DNA of 64,000 bases from Salipiger sp. H15 (GCF_040409955.1 NZ_CP123385.1:602501-666500); one strand, 5' to 3'; counted from the first letter of the stretch, positions 43,728 to 55,340 are shown. The notes: generated by a model not told the origin, from the letters alone. Made by a program: numbers and translations.

Positions 43728-45251
43728 TCATTCGCCGCGGGGGAAGCGCGCGTTCTCCTCGACGACGTTGAGGTCCATGTGGTTGCGCATGTAGCGCTCG
43801 GAGGCCTTCTGGAGAGGCTGGAAATCCCAGGGGAAATAGGCGCCGTTGCGCAGCGCCTCGTAGACGATCCAGCGCCGCGCCTGGCTCTGGCGCACCTCGG
43901 CGTCGAACCGGGCGAGATCCCAGCGGGCGTCGGCGGCGCTGCGGAAGGTCGCGAGCGTGGCGGCGTGGCGGGGGTCCTCGGCGAGGTTTCTGAGCTCGTG
44001 CGGATCGGCCTGCAGATCGAAAAGCAGCTCGGGATCGAGCGCGCAGCGGATGTATTTCCAGCGCCCCTGCCGCAGGCAGACCAGCGGCGCATACGAGGCC
44101 TCGGCGGCGTATTCCATGGCCACCGGCGTGCCGCGCACCCCGCCCTGCCCCAGCGGCACGAGGCTCTCGCCATCGGTCCAGGGGGCGATCTCGTCCATCG
44201 GCACCCCGGCCAGCTCGCAGAGCGTCGGGCAGACGTCGATGTTGCTGACCGGCACGTCGACGCGCCCGGGCGCCATCTGCGGCGCGGCGATCATCAGCGG
44301 CACGCGGGCCGCGCCCTCGAAGAAGGACATCTTGAACCAGAGCCCGCGCGCCCCCAGCATGTCGCCGTGGTCCGAGACCAGCAGGACGATGGTATCCTCC
44401 TCCTGCCGGGTGCCGCGCAGCGCCTCCATCACCTGCCCGATCTTGTCGTCGAGATAGGAGATGTTGGCGAAATAGGCGCGGCGCGAGCGGCGCACGTCGT
44501 CCTCGGTCAGGTCGAAGCTGCGCCAGTCGTTGGCGTCGAAGATGCGCTTCGAATGGGCGTCCTGATCCTCGTAGGGGATCGGCCCGACCTCGGGCAGCAG
44601 GTGCTCGCAGTCCGCGTAGAGGTCCCAGTACCTGCGCCGCGCCACGTAGGGATCGTGCGGGTGGGTGAAGCTGACCGTCAGGCACCACGGGCGGGCGTCA
44701 TGGCCCCGGCCAAGATCGTAGACCTTGCGCGTGGCGTGGTAGGCGACCTCGTCATCGTATTCCATCTGGTTCGAGATCTCGGCGACGCCCGAGCCGGTCA
44801 CCGAGCCCATGTTGTGATACCACCAGTCGATGCGCTCACCGGGCTTGCGGTAGTCCGGGGTCCAGCCGAAATCGGGCGGATAGATGTCGGTGGTCAGCCT
44901 TTCCTCGAACCCGTGCAGCTGGTCGGGTCCGACAAAGTGCATCTTGCCCGACAGGCAGGTCTGGTAGCCGGCGCGGCGCAGGTGGTGCGCGTAGGTGGGG
45001 ATCGACGAGGCGAACTCGGCGGCGTTGTCGTAGACCCCGGTGCGCGAGGGCAGCTGGCCCGACATGTAGCTCGCCCGGCCCGGCGCGCAGAGCGGCGAGG
45101 CGGTGTAGGTGTTGCGGAAGCGGGTGGAGCGCGCCGCCAGCGCCTTGAGGTTCGGGGCGTGCAGCCACTCGGCGGGGCCGTCGGGGAACAGCGTGCCGTT
45201 CAGCTGGTCGACCATGAAGATCAGGATGTTCGGGCGGCTCTGCGGGCTCAT
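43728..45251 (-). CDS. betC: Choline sulfatase
   Basis: The 507-residue enzyme is a type I sulfatase. C55 in the CAPGR motif should be turned into formylglycine, and the N-terminal NILIFMVDQLNGTLFPDG and C-terminal RNHMDLNVVEENARFPRG are typical of choline sulfatases, which split choline-O-sulfate into choline and sulfate in the cytoplasm. I start it at the ATG at 45251; an ATG at 45272 would add seven residues. It stands between a BCCT carrier and a divergent LysR regulator, the usual arrangement for choline-sulfate use. Confidence 0.93.
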   Translation of the reverse strand: MSPQSRPNILIFMVDQLNGTLFPDGPAEWLHAPNLKALAARSTRFRNTYTASPLCAPGRASYMSGQLPSRTGVYDNAAEFASSIPTYAHHLRRAGYQTCLSGKMHFVGPDQLHGFEERLTTDIYPPDFGWTPDYRKPGERIDWWYHNMGSVTGSGVAEISNQMEYDDEVAYHATRKVYDLGRGHDARPWCLTVSFTHPHDPYVARRRYWDLYADCEHLLPEVGPIPYEDQDAHSKRIFDANDWRSFDLTEDDVRRSRRAYFANISYLDDKIGQVMEALRGTRQEEDTIVLLVSDHGDMLGARGLWFKMSFFEGAARVPLMIAAPQMAPGRVDVPVSNIDVCPTLCELAGVPMDEIAPWTDGESLVPLGQGGVRGTPVAMEYAAEASYAPLVCLRQGRWKYIRCALDPELLFDLQADPHELRNLAEDPRHAATLATFRSAADARWDLARFDAEVRQSQARRWIVYEALRNGAYFPWDFQPLQKASERYMRNHMDLNVVEENARFPRGE

Positions 45252-45386
45252 GCGGGGCGCTGTCCTTTCCACGCGTCATCGCGCCCGCCGGAGGGCGGAC
45301 GGCCTTGCGCAGCATCGCCTGCCCCTCCCCCGAGGGGCGCGCGATGCGTGCGGATCGTGTCGTGATATAAGTTTCGTGAAGCCTAG

Positions 45387-45401
45387 TTGACTTTCGGTCA
45401 A
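45387..45401. promoter_or_regulatory. LysR-type box, TTGAC-N5-GTCAA
   Basis: A perfect 5-bp inverted repeat, fitting the T-N11-A pattern of LysR-family sites, lies in the divergent region between betC and the LysR gene, 21 bp before the latter's start. It likely binds that regulator. Confidence 0.6.
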
Positions 45402-45421
45402 ATGAACCGCGAAATCAGCTT

Positions 45422-46360
45422 ATGCCTGACATTGACAATCCTTATGGCACATTCGCCCGCTACAGCGCCGACCTCAGCCTCTTCCTGCTGGTGGCGGACT
45501 GCGGGCAGCTGTCGCGCGCCGCGGAACTGGCGGGCCTGTCGCAGCCGCGGCTGAGCCAGCGGATGAAATCGCTCGAGGAGGCTCTCAGCCGGGTGCTGCT
45601 GCGGCGCGAGCGGAGGGGCGTCACCCTCACCGCCGCCGGGCAGGAACTGCGCGCGGCGCTGAGCCCGCACCTCGCCGAGGCGGCGGCGGGCTTCGCCCGG
45701 TTCCAGCGCCCCGCCGGCCGCCGGACGGTGGTGATCGAGACCGACCTCGCCTTTGCCGGGCTGCGCTTCCTGCCGGTCTTTCCCTCGCTCTGCGCCGCCT
45801 TTCCGGGGCTCGGCATCTCGCTGCTGACCCGGCAGATGCCCGAGGCCGATCCCGGCCCCGACGTCGACCTGATGATCCGCATGGAACCGCGGCGCGACGA
45901 GAGCCCGGGCGAGTGCTGCCTCTTTCCCGAACGGGTGCTGGCGGTGTGCAGCCCCGGCTTTCTCGCGGCCCACCCCGGCCTGGCCAGCCCGGGACAGCTG
46001 AAGGACCTGCCGCTGATCGAACTGACCGCCACGGGCTCGCCGCCGTGGTTCACCTGGTCGAGCTGGCTGGCCGGGCTTGGCCCCGGGACGCGCGGCAGCG
46101 GCGACCGGCTCAGCTTCAACAGCTACGATCACGTGATTCAGGCGGCGGAAAAGGGGCTGGGGGTGGCACTCGGCTGGCGCGGGCTGATCGACAGCCGGCT
46201 CGAGACCGGGGCGCTGGTCCCTGCCCTGCCGGCCGAGCTGGAAAGCCCGCGCGGCTACATGCTGCGGATGCTCGCCCGGCAGCCGGGCGACGAGTTGCGC
46301 GCGGTCTACGACTGGATCAGGCGGGCGTTCGGCGGCGCGGGGCTCAGCCCTCGCGGCTGA
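45422..46360 (+). CDS. LysR-family regulator of choline sulfate use
   Basis: The 312-residue protein has an N-terminal winged helix (LSRAAELAGLSQPRLSQRMKSLEEAL, about residues 31-56) and a type II periplasmic-binding-like effector domain. It is divergent from betC across about 170 bp with a clear LysR box, and its likeness is to the choline-sulfate-utilisation regulator group. The expected inducer is choline or choline sulfate; this is inference from context. Confidence 0.87.
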   Translation: MPDIDNPYGTFARYSADLSLFLLVADCGQLSRAAELAGLSQPRLSQRMKSLEEALSRVLLRRERRGVTLTAAGQELRAALSPHLAEAAAGFARFQRPAGRRTVVIETDLAFAGLRFLPVFPSLCAAFPGLGISLLTRQMPEADPGPDVDLMIRMEPRRDESPGECCLFPERVLAVCSPGFLAAHPGLASPGQLKDLPLIELTATGSPPWFTWSSWLAGLGPGTRGSGDRLSFNSYDHVIQAAEKGLGVALGWRGLIDSRLETGALVPALPAELESPRGYMLRMLARQPGDELRAVYDWIRRAFGGAGLSPRG

Positions 46361-46747
46361 GCGTCTCGGCCCGGCGCCGCACCAGCACCGAGCGCAGGTC
46401 GTGCATGGCGAGCAGCAGCGCGTCGGTCACCGCGTCGATCTCGTCGTCGCTGGCCTTCGACTGCGCCCATTGCGCGGCGGCGTTGAGCTGGTCGACGGTG
46501 CGCTGGATGTCGTCGACCGCGCGCCGCGCCAGCAGCGCCCGGCGCTCCTCCATCCAGCCGGTGATCGCCGCGAGCTCGGCCTCGGTCAGCGCGTGATCGC
46601 CATGCGGACGGACCTCGCCCTTGCCGAGGTTGACCACGGCGATCTGGTCCATCTCGATGCGGCGCTGCCGGTTCTCGCCATCCACGCGGAAGACGAGCGC
46701 CCCGTTGTCGCGGATGCGGAAGAAGAACTCCGGCAGCGCCCCCGGCA

Positions 46748-46748
<1 letters not shown>
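46344..46748 (-). CDS. Conserved hypothetical protein
   Basis: From the ATG at 46748 the product has 134 residues: an N-terminal part (about 1-48) with short strands that includes FRVDGENRQRRIEMDQIAVVNLGKGEVRP, and a helical C-terminal half that is probably coiled (about 60-125). It overlaps the end of the aminotransferase gene by 1 bp and so is cotranscribed with it. Its own end overlaps the convergent LysR gene by 17 bp. I do not recognise a function. Confidence 0.7.
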
Positions 46749-48778
<2,030 letters not shown>

Positions 48779-48795
48779 CTATTCTTGGTCTTTTC

Positions 48796-48828
48796 CCGCC
48801 AGAACCTTCGATCAATCGGTTCTGGCGG
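48796..48828 (+). promoter_or_regulatory. Perfect 11-bp hairpin at the MarR-gene ribosome site
   Basis: CCGCCAGAACC pairs exactly with GGTTCTGGCGG around an 11-nt loop, ending 8 bp before the MarR ATG. The right arm includes the first bases of the GGAG at 48827-48830, so the hairpin would hide the ribosome site. No T-run follows, so a plain terminator is less likely. It could also be a DNA operator for the MarR protein. Confidence 0.6.
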
Positions 48829-48836
48829 AGACGGTC

Positions 48837-49334
48837 ATGAGCATCCATGCCCCCCTGGGAAGAAAGCCGGTCACGGGCTACGTGGCGGGTTACCTTGAAT
48901 CCCTCTCCTTGCTCGAGCGGCTGCACCGGCTGCTGCTCGACGTGATCAAGGACGAGTTCGAGCGCGTCGGCATCCTCGAGATCAACGCGGTGCAGGCGCT
49001 GCTGCTGTTCAACATCGGCGACAACGAGGTGACGGCGGGCGAGCTGAAATCGCGCGGCTACTACCAGGGCTCGAACGTCAGCTACAATCTCAAGAAGCTG
49101 GTCGACATGGGCTACATGCACCACCAGCGCTGCGAGATCGACCGCCGCTCGGTGCGGGTGCGGCTGACCGACAAGGGGCGCAACATCCGCACCCTCGTCG
49201 ACGAACTCTTCCACCGGCATTCCGAAGGGCTCGAGGCGCGGCAGATCGTCGACCTGCAGGGGCTCGAGGACGTGAACAGCGGGTTGCGGCGGCTCGAACG
49301 GTTCTGGACCGACCAGATCCGCTACATCTACTGA
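48837..49334 (+). CDS. MarR-family winged-helix regulator
   Basis: The 165-residue protein has a MarR-like winged helix (VTAGELKSRGYYQGSNVSYNLKKLVDMGYM, then the wing CEIDRRSVRVRLTDKG) between dimerising helices. It is translated just after a strong hairpin that may control it. It converges with htpX. The ligand and targets are unknown; in Rhodobacterales such proteins are widely conserved, which suggests a housekeeping rather than accessory role. Confidence 0.88.
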   Translation: MSIHAPLGRKPVTGYVAGYLESLSLLERLHRLLLDVIKDEFERVGILEINAVQALLLFNIGDNEVTAGELKSRGYYQGSNVSYNLKKLVDMGYMHHQRCEIDRRSVRVRLTDKGRNIRTLVDELFHRHSEGLEARQIVDLQGLEDVNSGLRRLERFWTDQIRYIY

Positions 49335-49356
49335 GCCGTCAGGCGCTTGCCGGAGG

Positions 49357-49392
49357 CGCGCCCCGGATCGCGTCCCGGATCGAGCCCCGGAT
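49357..49392. repeat. Three tandem 12-bp repeats after htpX
   Basis: CGCGCCCCGGAT, CGCGTCCCGGAT and CGAGCCCCGGAT lie head to tail in the 69-bp gap between the convergent MarR and htpX genes. They are outside both coding regions. Slippage is the simple explanation. Confidence 0.7.
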
Positions 49393-49403
49393 CGCGCCAG
49401 TGA

Positions 49404-50480
49404 TCAGCTCCACGGCCCCTCGTCGCCGTCGCGGCGCTTGCGCGGCACGGGGCGCGGACGTCCGGCGACGCTCGGGCGCTCCGGGTCGTCCTCGATCACC
49501 TCGCGCCCGTCGAAGCGCCCGGCGAACTCGCTGCCCGCGCCGCCCCAGTCGCCGCGCGTGCCGTCCCGCGGCGCGGGGCGCTGCTGCCCGTAACCGCCCT
49601 GCCCGTAGCCGCCCTGCCCGTATCCTCCCTGCCGAAAGCCGCCCTGCGCCGCCATCTCCTGCAGCGCCGCGATGCGGTTCTCGGTCGCCGGGTGGGTGGC
49701 GAAGAGGTTGTCGCGCTTGTGCATGTGCAGCGGGTTGATGATGAACATGTGCGCCGTGGCCGGGTTCGCCTCGGCCCGCAGGTTGTCGATATGCGACGCG
49801 CCGCGCTGGATCTGCGCCAGTGCCGAGGCGAGCCACAGCGGGTTGCCGCAGATCTCGGCCCCGGCCTTGTCGGCGGCGTATTCCCGCGTCCGGCTGATCG
49901 CCATCTGAACCAGCCCCGCCGCCATCGGCGCGAGGAACATCATCGCCAGCGTGCCGACGATGCCCATGCGGTTCTCGTCGCGCGAGCCGCCGAAGAAGAA
50001 GGCGAAGTTGGCCAGCATCGAGATCGCCCCGGCAAAGGTCGCCGTGACCGTCATGATCGCCGTGTCGTGGTTGCGGATATGCGCCAGCTCATGCGCCACC
50101 ACCCCGGCCAGCTCCTCGCGCGAGAGGCTGCGCAAGAGGCCCGTGGTCACCGCCACGGCGGCGTTCTGCGGGTTGCGCCCGGTGGCGAAGGCATTGGGCT
50201 GCGGGTTGTCCATCAGGTAGACCTTCGGCTCCGGCAGCCCGGCATTGCGCGCCAGCTGCGCCACCATGTCGTGCAGCCCGAAGCGGTCGCCCGGCGAGAG
50301 CGGCTGCGCGCCGTGCATGCGCAGCACCATCCTGTCCGAGTTCCACCAGCTGAAGGCGTTCATCCCGCCGGCGAAGATCAGCGCGATCACCATGCCCGAG
50401 CTGCCGCCGATCAGATAGCCGATGCCCATGAACAGGGCGGTCATCGCGGCCATCAGAAGGGCCGTCTTTGCATATCCCAT
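49404..50480 (-). CDS. htpX: Membrane zinc metalloprotease HtpX with a repetitive tail
   Basis: From the ATG at 50480 the protein has 358 residues: two N-terminal membrane helices, the zinc motif H130-E131-x-x-H134 ([11 protein letters not shown]) and E200 in [12 protein letters not shown], then two more helices or a re-entrant segment. HtpX degrades misfolded inner-membrane proteins. Beyond the protease (about residue 280) comes an unusual tail with GGYGQ repeats and an Arg/Asp-rich end, not in the common about 290-residue HtpX. The upstream 20-residue extension of the longest frame looks noncoding. Confidence 0.92.
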   Translation of the reverse strand: MGYAKTALLMAAMTALFMGIGYLIGGSSGMVIALIFAGGMNAFSWWNSDRMVLRMHGAQPLSPGDRFGLHDMVAQLARNAGLPEPKVYLMDNPQPNAFATGRNPQNAAVAVTTGLLRSLSREELAGVVAHELAHIRNHDTAIMTVTATFAGAISMLANFAFFFGGSRDENRMGIVGTLAMMFLAPMAAGLVQMAISRTREYAADKAGAEICGNPLWLASALAQIQRGASHIDNLRAEANPATAHMFIINPLHMHKRDNLFATHPATENRIAALQEMAAQGGFRQGGYGQGGYGQGGYGQQRPAPRDGTRGDWGGAGSEFAGRFDGREVIEDDPERPSVAGRPRPVPRKRRDGDEGPWS

Positions 50481-50547
50481 GGCGTTTCTCCGCAAACTGG
50501 CTGTCGCAGCAGATATAGGCCTGCCGCCGCGCCGGACCAAGCGGCGC

Positions 50548-51285
50548 TCAGCGCAGCGCGCTGTCCTCGCGGCCCGGCGGGCCGGGGATGGGCACCAATT
50601 CGCCCACCAGCATGTCGTTGAGCTCGCGGAACAGCTTGCGCGACATGGCGCGCAGGAAATCCTCGTAGCCCGCGGCGATCTCGACGAAGGCGCCGGGCCC
50701 GTGCCGCACCTCGCCCTCGAAATACTCGACGACCCGCGGGTCCGAGCCCATCACCGCCAGCCCGTTCACCGTCACCCCGTCGAAAGGATAGTGCGAATAG
50801 GCCTGCTGCGGGCGGAAGCCGTCGTTGGTGATGCCGTCGCCCGAAACGTCGATCACCCGCCGCTCGCAGGCGGGCGCGGCCTCGAGGATGCCGGCGCCGA
50901 AGCCGAGCGCGTAGCCCATGGCGGTGGGGTAGCGGTTGTAGCTGCGCGGCGAGGTCAGCAGGCGCACCACCGCGGCGTCGATCGTCGCCTCGTCCTGCAG
51001 CATGGTCCAGTCGAGCACCAGCTGCGACTGGTTGCGCCCGCTCCATTCATAGGCCGAGAGCGCCACGCCGCCCCCGCCCTCGAGGATCGCGCGGCGCACG
51101 TCCGGATCGCGCAGCGCCCCCGCGAGACCCTCTTTCTGCAGCCGGTATTCCCGGTCGTCGACCGAGGAGGACACGTCGAGCGCCAGCAGCAGCGCCAACC
51201 GGCAGGGCGTCTGCTGTGCCAAGGCCGCGGTGCCGGACCAGAGGCCCAGCACCAGGCTCAGGGCGGCGGCGAGACGCGCGCCCAC
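50548..51285 (-). CDS. DUF1194 (VWA-like) exported protein
   Basis: Starting at the GTG at 51285 the product has 245 residues with a signal peptide (ending AALAQ, about residue 22) and a von Willebrand A-like domain: [18 protein letters not shown] is the DxSxS metal site and [13 protein letters not shown] a later metal segment. These match DUF1194 proteins of Rhodobacteraceae, whose role is unknown. It begins 4 bp after the glyoxalase gene stop, so the two are cotranscribed. A second DUF1194 protein lies at 61502. Confidence 0.82.
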   Translation of the reverse strand: MGARLAAALSLVLGLWSGTAALAQQTPCRLALLLALDVSSSVDDREYRLQKEGLAGALRDPDVRRAILEGGGGVALSAYEWSGRNQSQLVLDWTMLQDEATIDAAVVRLLTSPRSYNRYPTAMGYALGFGAGILEAAPACERRVIDVSGDGITNDGFRPQQAYSHYPFDGVTVNGLAVMGSDPRVVEYFEGEVRHGPGAFVEIAAGYEDFLRAMSRKLFRELNDMLVGELVPIPGPPGREDSALR

Positions 51286-51289
51286 GGGA

Positions 51290-51724
51290 TTACCAGTGGC
51301 CGGTATTGGGCATGCTCGCCCAGGGTTCGGCGGGCGCCTTGGCATCGCCCTGCTGCAGAAGCTCGATCGAGACGTTGTCCGGCGAGCGGACAAAGGCCAT
51401 GTGCCCGTCCCGCGGCGGCCGGTTGATGGTCACGCCCGCGTCCATCAGCAACTGGCAGGCCTCGTAGATGTCGGGCACGGAATAGGCGAGGTGGCCGAAG
51501 TGGCGCGAATCCGAGGGCAGGCCCTCGTCGCCGTCCCAGTTGTAGGTCAGCTCGACATCGGCGGTTCCGTCATCCTGGCCCGGCGGGCAGAGGAAAACCA
51601 GCGTGAAACGGCCCTTCTCGCTCTCGGTGCGGCGGCGCTCCTTCAGGCCGAGCAGTTCGTAGAAGGCGATGGAGGCCTCGAGGTCCTTCACGCGGACCAT
51701 GGTGTGCAGGTAACGGATCGGCAT
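51290..51724 (-). CDS. gloA: Lactoylglutathione lyase (glyoxalase I)
   Basis: The 144-residue protein has the glyoxalase I metal ligands H7 (LHTMVRV), E58 (ADVELTYNWD), H78 (FGHLAYSV) and E121 (VSIELLQ). It turns the hemithioacetal of methylglyoxal and glutathione into S-lactoylglutathione. Length is as expected for the short nickel/cobalt-type bacterial enzymes. Confidence 0.93.
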   Translation of the reverse strand: MPIRYLHTMVRVKDLEASIAFYELLGLKERRRTESEKGRFTLVFLCPPGQDDGTADVELTYNWDGDEGLPSDSRHFGHLAYSVPDIYEACQLLMDAGVTINRPPRDGHMAFVRSPDNVSIELLQQGDAKAPAEPWASMPNTGHW

Positions 51725-51740
51725 TTATCGCCCTTTCCTC

Positions 51741-51763
51741 GTGGTCTTGGAGTCTTTGACCAC
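51741..51763. promoter_or_regulatory. Inverted repeat, GTGGTC-N11-GACCAC
   Basis: A perfect 6-bp inverted repeat lies 17 bp upstream of the gloA start and 38 bp after the SLAM-like gene. It could be a gloA operator or a weak terminator of the SLAM unit; no T-run is seen on either strand. Confidence 0.4.
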
Positions 51764-51802
51764 TAGGCTATCAGGCCGCGCCCACTTGTCGAGGCTTCAC
51801 AT

Positions 51803-53233
51803 TCAGAAGCGCGATTTGAAGCCGAAACTGACCGCCAGCGTCTCGGTCTCGAACCGGCTCACGTTGCTGTCCGAGCGCTCGGCGCTGAGGTCGAGCACCG
51901 GCACGAAGCCGGCGTAATCGAGCTTGTCGAAGGTGAGCTGCATCCCGGCGGTCCAGACCTCGTCCTCGCGCCCGCCCGGCACCGCGAAGAGCACCGAGTA
52001 ATCCGGGTAGTGGCTGCGGTAGGCGCCGAGCTCGAAGCCGAGCCGCACCGGCCCGAGCGGCCGCGCCGGCTCGTAGCCGAGGCGCAGGCCGCGGGTGTCG
52101 CGGGTGATCTGGCCGTTGTCCGAGTCCGCCGTGCCGCCGAAGAGCATCGCCGAGACCGTGCCCGCGGCGCCGAGGTCGCGGATCACCCCGAGCTGGTAGC
52201 CGAAGGTCCCCACGTCGTTCGCGCCGCTGTCCGCATCGCGCTGGACCTGCCACGAGACCGCCCCGGTGAGCGCGGTGAGTGCGCCGAGCGGCTGCACGAG
52301 GCCGAGCGCGGTGCGGGTGTAGTCGTAGCTCTGTTCGCCGCCCTGCCAGGACCGGCCCAGCGTCGCGCTGGCGGTGGCGACCGGCCCGCTCTCGCCCAGC
52401 CTGCGCCGGTGCTGCAGCCCGACCTCGAGCGACGACGAGCCGAAGTCCGAGTTCTCGACGTCGGGGGCCTTGTCCTCGGCCTCCGGGCTCAGCCAGACCC
52501 GGCGCAGCGTGCCGTAGCCGCGCAGCGTGGTCTCGGAGGCGGGACCGCGCTGGATGGCATAGGCGAGCGACAGCGCGCCGCGCGCCGAGGTGCCCGAGAG
52601 CGCCTGCGCCGAGGGCGACAGGATGCCGACCAGCGGCAGGCCGTCGACGGTGCTGATCTCCTCCGAGGAGCCGCCGTTGACGTTCGACGAGGGCGCGGCC
52701 GAGAGCTCGAGCGACAGGCTCAGCCGGGACAGCTTGCGCAGCGCCCGGTACTCGCGGCCCGCGCGCTGCTCGAGCGCCTCGCTCGGCACGTCCATCATCG
52801 CGCGGCGCATCCAGAGCTGCGACAGGAAATACTGCTCGTCGAGCGCGTAGGACGCGGCCATGACCCGCGCCGCCTCGTGCTTCTGCACGTCGGTCCGGGC
52901 GTAGCGCAGCGCCTGCCGGGCGGCCTTGCGCGCGGCGACGGAATGGCCCTGGCGCAGCTCGGCCTGGGCGACGACGAAATGGCCGTAGGGATCGGTCGGA
53001 TCGGCCCGCAGCAGCAGCCCGCCCAGCTCGGCGGCCAGCGCGTAATGCCCGGTCTGCACCGCCCGCAGCGCGGCGATGCGCAACTGCGCGGTGCTGAGCG
53101 TCATGCCCCCGAGGGCCGGGGCCGTCTCGGAGGGGGCGGGAGCGGTCGCCGTCTCGGCCAGAACGCCCTGCCCCGCGAGGGACAGGGCGCAGGACAGGAT
53201 CAGCGCCGCCCGCCGCATGCGGGGTCGTGCCAT
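51803..53233 (-). CDS. SLAM-like outer-membrane protein (surface lipoprotein assembly modifier)
   Basis: The 476-residue protein has a signal peptide (ending VLAET, about residue 26), a helical TPR-like N-terminal domain (about 45-165, with ALAAELGGLLLRADPTDPYGHFVVAQAEL) and a C-terminal beta-barrel of alternating strands (about 175-476) ending in a C-terminal phenylalanine. This is the layout of SLAM/DUF560 translocons (type XI secretion), which flip lipoproteins to the cell surface. The gene just upstream (9 bp) encodes an acidic lipoprotein, a likely client. Substrate and family call need alignment. Confidence 0.82.
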   Translation of the reverse strand: MARPRMRRAALILSCALSLAGQGVLAETATAPAPSETAPALGGMTLSTAQLRIAALRAVQTGHYALAAELGGLLLRADPTDPYGHFVVAQAELRQGHSVAARKAARQALRYARTDVQKHEAARVMAASYALDEQYFLSQLWMRRAMMDVPSEALEQRAGREYRALRKLSRLSLSLELSAAPSSNVNGGSSEEISTVDGLPLVGILSPSAQALSGTSARGALSLAYAIQRGPASETTLRGYGTLRRVWLSPEAEDKAPDVENSDFGSSSLEVGLQHRRRLGESGPVATASATLGRSWQGGEQSYDYTRTALGLVQPLGALTALTGAVSWQVQRDADSGANDVGTFGYQLGVIRDLGAAGTVSAMLFGGTADSDNGQITRDTRGLRLGYEPARPLGPVRLGFELGAYRSHYPDYSVLFAVPGGREDEVWTAGMQLTFDKLDYAGFVPVLDLSAERSDSNVSRFETETLAVSFGFKSRF

Positions 53234-53242
53234 GCCGAAGCC

Positions 53243-54250
53243 TTACGGGTTCACGAGATCGCAGATGTCCTCGCGCGCGCCGGCCTTGCCGCACTGGGTC
53301 AGCACGAACATCCCGACCTCCTCGATGTCGTATTCCCCGTCTTCGCCGAAGGGCGCCGAGAGGTGCCAGGCAAGGTCGGTGGTGCCCGCCGCGTAGGTCG
53401 CGTCCTCGCCGCCGAAGATGCCGGCAAAGGTGCCGACGCTGGACTCGTCCTCGAATTCCGCGCCGCCGGTGAATTCACCCAGCTCGTCGATCGTGCTCTC
53501 GGTCAGGACGACCTTGTCGAGCGAGGTCCGGCCGGTCGGGAAGGTCGGGTCCGCGTCGCGGATGTCGATCAGCGTGCGGTTCAGGATCTCGCCGTTGACC
53601 AGCGCATCCGCGAAGTTGGCATTGAGGAAGATCACCCCGGTGATCTGCGCCGGCTGCCCCGGCAGCGCCAGCTGCGAGTAGTCGTCGGGCAGGTCGCCCA
53701 CGGGCTTGAGGTCGAGCCCGGCACGCGAGCCGAGGTTGGTCACCGCCGCGTAGTTGCCGACGTAGGTGACCTGGCCCGAGGCCGGATCGGTTTCGTAATC
53801 GGGCGGGTCGAAGGCGCCGTCGCGGGCGTAGTCGGCATCCTGGAAGACGTTGTTGAACTGCCCGCCGTCGCCCACGGCCACCGCCGAGACGCTGCCGTCC
53901 GGGCTCATCCCGCCGAGCGCGAGGAAGAAGCGGTCGAGCGCGTCCTCCTGCACCGAGTAGGCGACGTAATCGTCGAGCCCCATGACCTCTGTCAGCCGGT
54001 CGTTGCGCGTGTAGACCGCGTCGACCGGCGAGGTGTCGAGGCCGACGAGGCGCACGGTGACGGTGCTCATGTCCTCGGCGAAGCTGAAGCTGGCGACCGT
54101 GGCGTCGTCATCGGGCGTGGACGTGCCGGTGTCGCCGTCGTCCTCGCATTCCTGCAGCGGGTTGTCCCGGACGCAGTCGTCGTCGTCGTTGATCGCCCCG
54201 CAACCGGTCAACAGCGCGGCAACAGCCGCCAATACCCAAAGCCTTTCCAT
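53243..54250 (-). CDS. Acidic lipoprotein, probable SLAM client
   Basis: From the ATG at 54250 the protein has 335 residues with a lipoprotein signal peptide and lipobox LLTGC (C17). A short Asp-rich linker ([11 protein letters not shown]) is followed by a beta-rich domain and a C-terminal segment [19 protein letters not shown]. That G-x-F-x-x-x-F-G-G pattern recalls the beta-barrel lobe of TbpB/HpuA-type surface lipoproteins carried by SLAM. It is the first gene of an operon with the SLAM-like gene. The ligand is unknown; haem, metal or host-factor binding are open. Confidence 0.75.
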   Translation of the reverse strand: MERLWVLAAVAALLTGCGAINDDDDCVRDNPLQECEDDGDTGTSTPDDDATVASFSFAEDMSTVTVRLVGLDTSPVDAVYTRNDRLTEVMGLDDYVAYSVQEDALDRFFLALGGMSPDGSVSAVAVGDGGQFNNVFQDADYARDGAFDPPDYETDPASGQVTYVGNYAAVTNLGSRAGLDLKPVGDLPDDYSQLALPGQPAQITGVIFLNANFADALVNGEILNRTLIDIRDADPTFPTGRTSLDKVVLTESTIDELGEFTGGAEFEDESSVGTFAGIFGGEDATYAAGTTDLAWHLSAPFGEDGEYDIEEVGMFVLTQCGKAGAREDICDLVNP

Positions 54251-54509
54251 AAATCCCTCTCGCCCGGAAATGCCCCCGTCTATTGCAATCAGCCTTGCCG
54301 AGGCAATTCCCGCAATCAATGCCGCAATTCCGCGCCCCGCGCATTCACAGCGAAGTGAGACAATTCTGCCGCCCCTTCATCTCGGGGCACGCACCCTGCC
54401 CGCCCCCCATATCTTGCCGAAAACTGCGCTCCTGCCGCGGTTACCGGCTTTGCCTTGGCGCGCCGATCCGCTATCCCTGACGGGCAACACGACCAGCCCG
54501 GAGGCCCCC

Positions 54510-55340
54510 ATGCGCCAGTATCTCGACGCCCTGCGCACCGTGCGCGATCTCGGCACCCGCTCGACCGACCGCACCGGCACCGGCACCATCTCGTATTTCG
54601 GGATGCAGTGCCGCTACCCGCTCGCCGAGGGCTTCCCGCTGGTCACCACCAAGAAGCTGCACCTGCGCTCGATCATCCACGAGCTGCTGTGGTTCCTCGC
54701 CGGCGACACCAACATCAAGTATCTCAAGGACAACGGCGTCTCGATCTGGGACGAGTGGGCCGACGAGAACGGCGATCTCGGCCCGGTCTACGGCCACCAG
54801 TGGCGCCACTTCCCGACCATCCGCGAGGAGATCGGCGACGACGGCGCCTCGCGCGTGCTGCTCGGCGAGGTCGACCAGATCGCCCAGCTGGTCGAGATGA
54901 TCCGCACGAGCCCCGACAGCCGCCGCCTCATCGTCTCGGCCTGGAATCCAGGCGAGATCGGCCAGATGGCCCTGCCGCCCTGCCACACGCTCTGGCAGGT
55001 GCGGATCCTCGGCGGCAAGCTGCACCTGCAGCTCTACCAGCGCTCGGCCGACATGTTCCTCGGCGTGCCCTTCAACATCGCCTCCTACGCGCTGCTCACG
55101 GTGATGCTGGCGCATGTGACCGGCTACGAGCCCGGCGATTTCATCCATTCGATCGGTGACGCGCATATCTACCTCAACCACCTCGAACAGGTGGAAACGC
55201 AGCTTTCGCGCACACCGCATGCACTGCCGACGCTGCGCCTCGCGCGCGACGTGCCCTCGCTCTTCGACTTCCGCTACGAGGATTTCATCATCGAGAACTA
55301 CGCCCCCGAACCCGCGATCAAGGCGCCGGTGGCGGTCTGA
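54510..55340 (+). CDS. thyA: Thymidylate synthase
   Basis: From the ATG at 54510 behind a GGAGG site, the enzyme has 276 residues. The catalytic cysteine is C158 in [10 protein letters not shown], with [15 protein letters not shown] near the N-terminus and the [24 protein letters not shown] folate/dUMP region. It makes dTMP from dUMP using methylene-tetrahydrofolate, releasing dihydrofolate, which the DHFR encoded by the next, overlapping gene recycles. The 259-bp divergent gap to the lipoprotein gene must hold both promoters. Confidence 0.96.
   Translation: MRQYLDALRTVRDLGTRSTDRTGTGTISYFGMQCRYPLAEGFPLVTTKKLHLRSIIHELLWFLAGDTNIKYLKDNGVSIWDEWADENGDLGPVYGHQWRHFPTIREEIGDDGASRVLLGEVDQIAQLVEMIRTSPDSRRLIVSAWNPGEIGQMALPPCHTLWQVRILGGKLHLQLYQRSADMFLGVPFNIASYALLTVMLAHVTGYEPGDFIHSIGDAHIYLNHLEQVETQLSRTPHALPTLRLARDVPSLFDFRYEDFIIENYAPEPAIKAPVAV

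Noticed and set aside
41322..45365. A 1347-residue open frame on the plus strand
   Set aside because: It runs antisense through the BCCT and choline sulfatase genes, is dominated by Arg, His, Gln and Glu, and has no domain. High GC content suppresses stop codons in that frame.
49357..49392. Three tandem 12-bp repeats as a CRISPR or origin iterons
   Set aside because: The units are contiguous without spacers, number only three, and lie between convergent gene ends. Simple slippage is likelier.
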